Assembly: GCA_044222005.1 (NCBI GenBank)
Contig: JBGANY010000001.1
Span: 186,001 to 250,000 of the forward strand
From: Methylotenera_A sp044222005
GTDB lineage: Bacteria > Pseudomonadota > Gammaproteobacteria > Burkholderiales > Methylophilaceae
Length of the DNA: 64,000 bases
Reading direction: 5' to 3'
How positions within the stretch are numbered: position 1 is the first letter of the stretch; the number at the start of each line of letters is the position of its first letter. Below the pieces are notes generated by a model. That model ran no database searches and had not been told where the DNA came from. It saw only the letters and a list, made by a program, of their open reading frames with translations. Positions 62,450-64,000 of the stretch are shown piece after piece. Both the position numbers and the translations under genes were made by a program.

Positions 62450-63400
62450 TTATTTCAGGCTGGTTAAATAACGTTCTGCATCCAGCGCTGCCATACAGCC
62501 CGTGCCGGCACTTGTTACTGCTTGGCGGTAAATGTGGTCTTGCACATCGCCTGCGGCGAATACGCCGGGCACGCTGGTGGCGGTAGCATTGCCGCCACGT
62601 CCCATTTTGGTGACGATGTAGCCGCCTTCCATCTCAAGCTGGCCTTCAAAAATATCGGTATTCGGTTTGTGGCCAATGGCAATAAATACGCCTTTGAGCG
62701 CGATATCTTTAGTAGCGCCGGTTTGCGTGTTTTTAATGCGCATGCCGGTTACGCCGCTGTCGTCGCCCAGCACTTCATCGAGCGTATGGAAAAGCTCCAA
62801 GGCGATTTTGCCTTCGGCCACGCGTGCCATGAGTTTATCCACCAGAATGGCTTCGGCTTTGAATTTATCACGGCGGTGCACCAAGGTCACTTTGCTGGCG
62901 ATATTGGCTAAGTAAAGTGCTTCTTCCACGGCTGTATTGCCGCCACCGATGACCGCAACGTCCTGATTTTTATAAAAGAATCCATCACATGTGGCGCAAG
63001 CTGAAACGCCCTTGCCGCTGAATGCTTCTTCGCTTGGCAAGCCTAAATACTGTGCTGAAGCGCCGGTGGCGATAATCAATGCATCGCAGGTGTATTCGCC
63101 GCTGTCGCCCACCAGGCGGATGGGCTTCTCTTTGAGATGCGCAGTGTGAATGTGGTCAAAAATCATCTCGGTATTAAAACGCTCGGCATGTTTCTGAAAG
63201 CGCTCCATCAGTTCTGGCCCCTGTACGCCATCGGCATCGGCTGGCCAATTGTCCACTTCTGTCGTGGTCATCAGTTGACCGCCTTGGGCGATGCCGGTAA
63301 TGAGTACGGGCTTCAGGTTGGCGCGTGCCGCATAAACAGCAGCGGAATAACCCGCTGGACCAGAGCCTAGAATGAGGAGGTGGGCGTGTTTGGTAGACAT
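62450..63400 (-). CDS. trxB: Thioredoxin reductase
   Basis: FAD- and NADPH-dependent enzyme that reduces thioredoxin. 316 residues: FAD motif LILGSGPAGYSAAVYAARAN, redox pair CATC in SACATCDGFF, NADPH motif GGGNTAVEEALYL and GVFAAGDVQDHIYRQA. It is divergent from ftsK, as is common in betaproteobacteria. Confidence 0.97.
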   Translation of the reverse strand: MSTKHAHLLILGSGPAGYSAAVYAARANLKPVLITGIAQGGQLMTTTEVDNWPADADGVQGPELMERFQKHAERFNTEMIFDHIHTAHLKEKPIRLVGDSGEYTCDALIIATGASAQYLGLPSEEAFSGKGVSACATCDGFFYKNQDVAVIGGGNTAVEEALYLANIASKVTLVHRRDKFKAEAILVDKLMARVAEGKIALELFHTLDEVLGDDSGVTGMRIKNTQTGATKDIALKGVFIAIGHKPNTDIFEGQLEMEGGYIVTKMGRGGNATATSVPGVFAAGDVQDHIYRQAVTSAGTGCMAALDAERYLTSLK

Positions 63401-63562
63401 GTGTTAATGCTTTCTTTGGAAATGTTGAATGAATGAATTAGAGATGGCGTTGTTTAAGTTGTTTTCAAGCTGCAAAACCGGGCGGGCTTTTATAATGTTC
63501 AATTTACCAATATTTTATTACTGGTATTTTAGATTTTAGGCATACTTTACGCAATTTGATTT

Positions 63563-63571
63563 TGCTATAAT
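63563..63571 (+). promoter_or_regulatory. Possible extended -10 promoter for ftsK
   Basis: TGCTATAAT (TGn plus TATAAT) lies about 50 bases before the ftsK start in the AT-rich trxB-ftsK gap. The -35 region is weak, which an extended -10 element can offset. Confidence 0.35.
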
Positions 63572-63621
63572 CAACAATTAATTTTAATTGTACATGGCTA
63601 TTTCTTAAGGTTTGTAACATA

Positions 63622-64000
63622 TTGTTTTTTAATAAAAAATCATCCGCAGTCAACGGTCGCGTGCAAGCGCCCCTCAGCCCAACCCAGCAGCATGGCGTTA
63701 AACTGGTTCGTGAAGCCTGGTGGCTTGGTTTAGTATTGGTTGGCTTGTATCTTGCGGTCATTCTCATGAGTTACAGCCGGCAAGACCCTTCCTGGTCGCA
63801 CATGACGAGTGAGAATGCCACCATCCATAACGCCGGCGGCGCAGTCGGCGCGTGGATTTCCGATATGCTGCTTTACCTGTTTGGCTTTTCTGCATGGTGG
63901 TGGGTGGTGCTGGCGTTCTACAGCATGTGGCTGGTATATCTGCGTCTGGAGCTCACCATCTCAGAGCGCCCGTTCTTAGTGTTTAACCTGGTCGGCTTTG
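63622..64000 (+). CDS. ftsK: DNA translocase FtsK, N-terminal part (cut by the window end)
   Basis: The first 126 codons of FtsK, the septal DNA pump that clears chromosomes and activates dif recombination. Visible are the cytoplasmic start, a membrane segment (LVLVGLYLAVILMSYSRQDP) with the family RQDPSW motif, and a second one (WWWVVLAFYSMWLVYL). The start is TTG at 63622, with AAGG 11 bases upstream; an earlier in-frame start was not found. The motor and gamma domains lie beyond the window. Confidence 0.85.
   Translation, partial: MFFNKKSSAVNGRVQAPLSPTQQHGVKLVREAWWLGLVLVGLYLAVILMSYSRQDPSWSHMTSENATIHNAGGAVGAWISDMLLYLFGFSAWWWVVLAFYSMWLVYLRLELTISERPFLVFNLVGF

Noticed and set aside
1..64000. 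CRISPR arrays, tRNA or rRNA genes, insertion sequences or prophage
   Set aside because: No spaced direct repeats, cloverleaf-like segments, rRNA-like conserved stretches, transposase or phage structural motifs were found by reading the sequence; an automated scan would be needed to be certain.

Overview
The window looks like chromosomal DNA of a methylotrophic betaproteobacterium of the Methylophilaceae (Methylotenera/Methylophilus-like); this is inference from gene content, not from a marker search. Supporting it are an mxaR-S-A-C-K-L block (methanol dehydrogenase maturation genes) and zwf, gnd and pgl side by side (oxidative branch of the ribulose monophosphate cycle). Betaproteobacterial gene orders also fit: pyrG-kdsA-eno-ftsB, fabA-fabB, alaA-hom-thrC, tyrA-aroA-cmk-rpsA-ihfB-lapB-pyrF, bpt-aat, and trxB divergent from ftsK. 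No rRNA, tRNA, insertion sequence, integrase or CRISPR array was seen. Coding density is high and no gene-free stretch exceeds 300 bases.

Layout. 1-6.5 kb: end of a class II aldolase gene, pyrG-kdsA-eno-ftsB, then ygfZ divergent from ygfX. 6.5-12 kb: six tightly packed minus-strand genes, mxaR to mxaL, without the structural genes mxaF/mxaI. 12-20.5 kb: fabA-fabB, a lipoprotein gene, alaA-hom-thrC, thyA-folA. 20.6-28.5 kb: Orn/Lys/Arg decarboxylase with dcd, a PhoD-like phosphatase, gnd-zwf and divergent pgl. 28.5-33.7 kb: a DUF1003 protein, apbC, metG, a glycine-zipper/His-rich secreted protein and a ComEA-like protein with a lysine-rich tail. 33.8-42.5 kb: the minus-strand housekeeping run pyrF, lapB, ihfB, rpsA, cmk, aroA, tyrA, bpt, aat and a small metal-binding protein. 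42.6-50 kb: a YgiQ radical SAM protein, a TraB-like protein, a lipocalin, an unrecognised membrane protein, rsuA, aqpZ, a SpoU methyltransferase and a broken type IV pilin gene. 50.4-53.8 kb: hslO, then porin, FMN-binding and PepSY genes behind two Fur-box-like palindromes. 53.8-64 kb: gluQ, amt with sigma-54/NtrC-type signals, ispD-ispF, an ABC exporter, a small AT-rich HEPN-like gene, a BFD-type protein, smr, trxB and the start of ftsK.

How the genes fit together. Most of the window is core metabolism: nucleotides (pyrG, thyA, folA, dcd, pyrF, cmk), envelope and lipids (kdsA, fabAB, lapB, ispDF), aspartate-family and aromatic amino acids, and translation factors. The methylotrophic layer is the mxa maturation block plus zwf/gnd/pgl. 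The least ordinary parts are the Fur-box porin/FMN/PepSY set, which reads as a possible extracytoplasmic flavin- and membrane-linked reductase module; the mxa accessory block away from its structural genes; the disrupted pilin gene; a palindromic repeat with a shared core in at least two intergenic regions; and two basic or His-rich secreted proteins next to each other.
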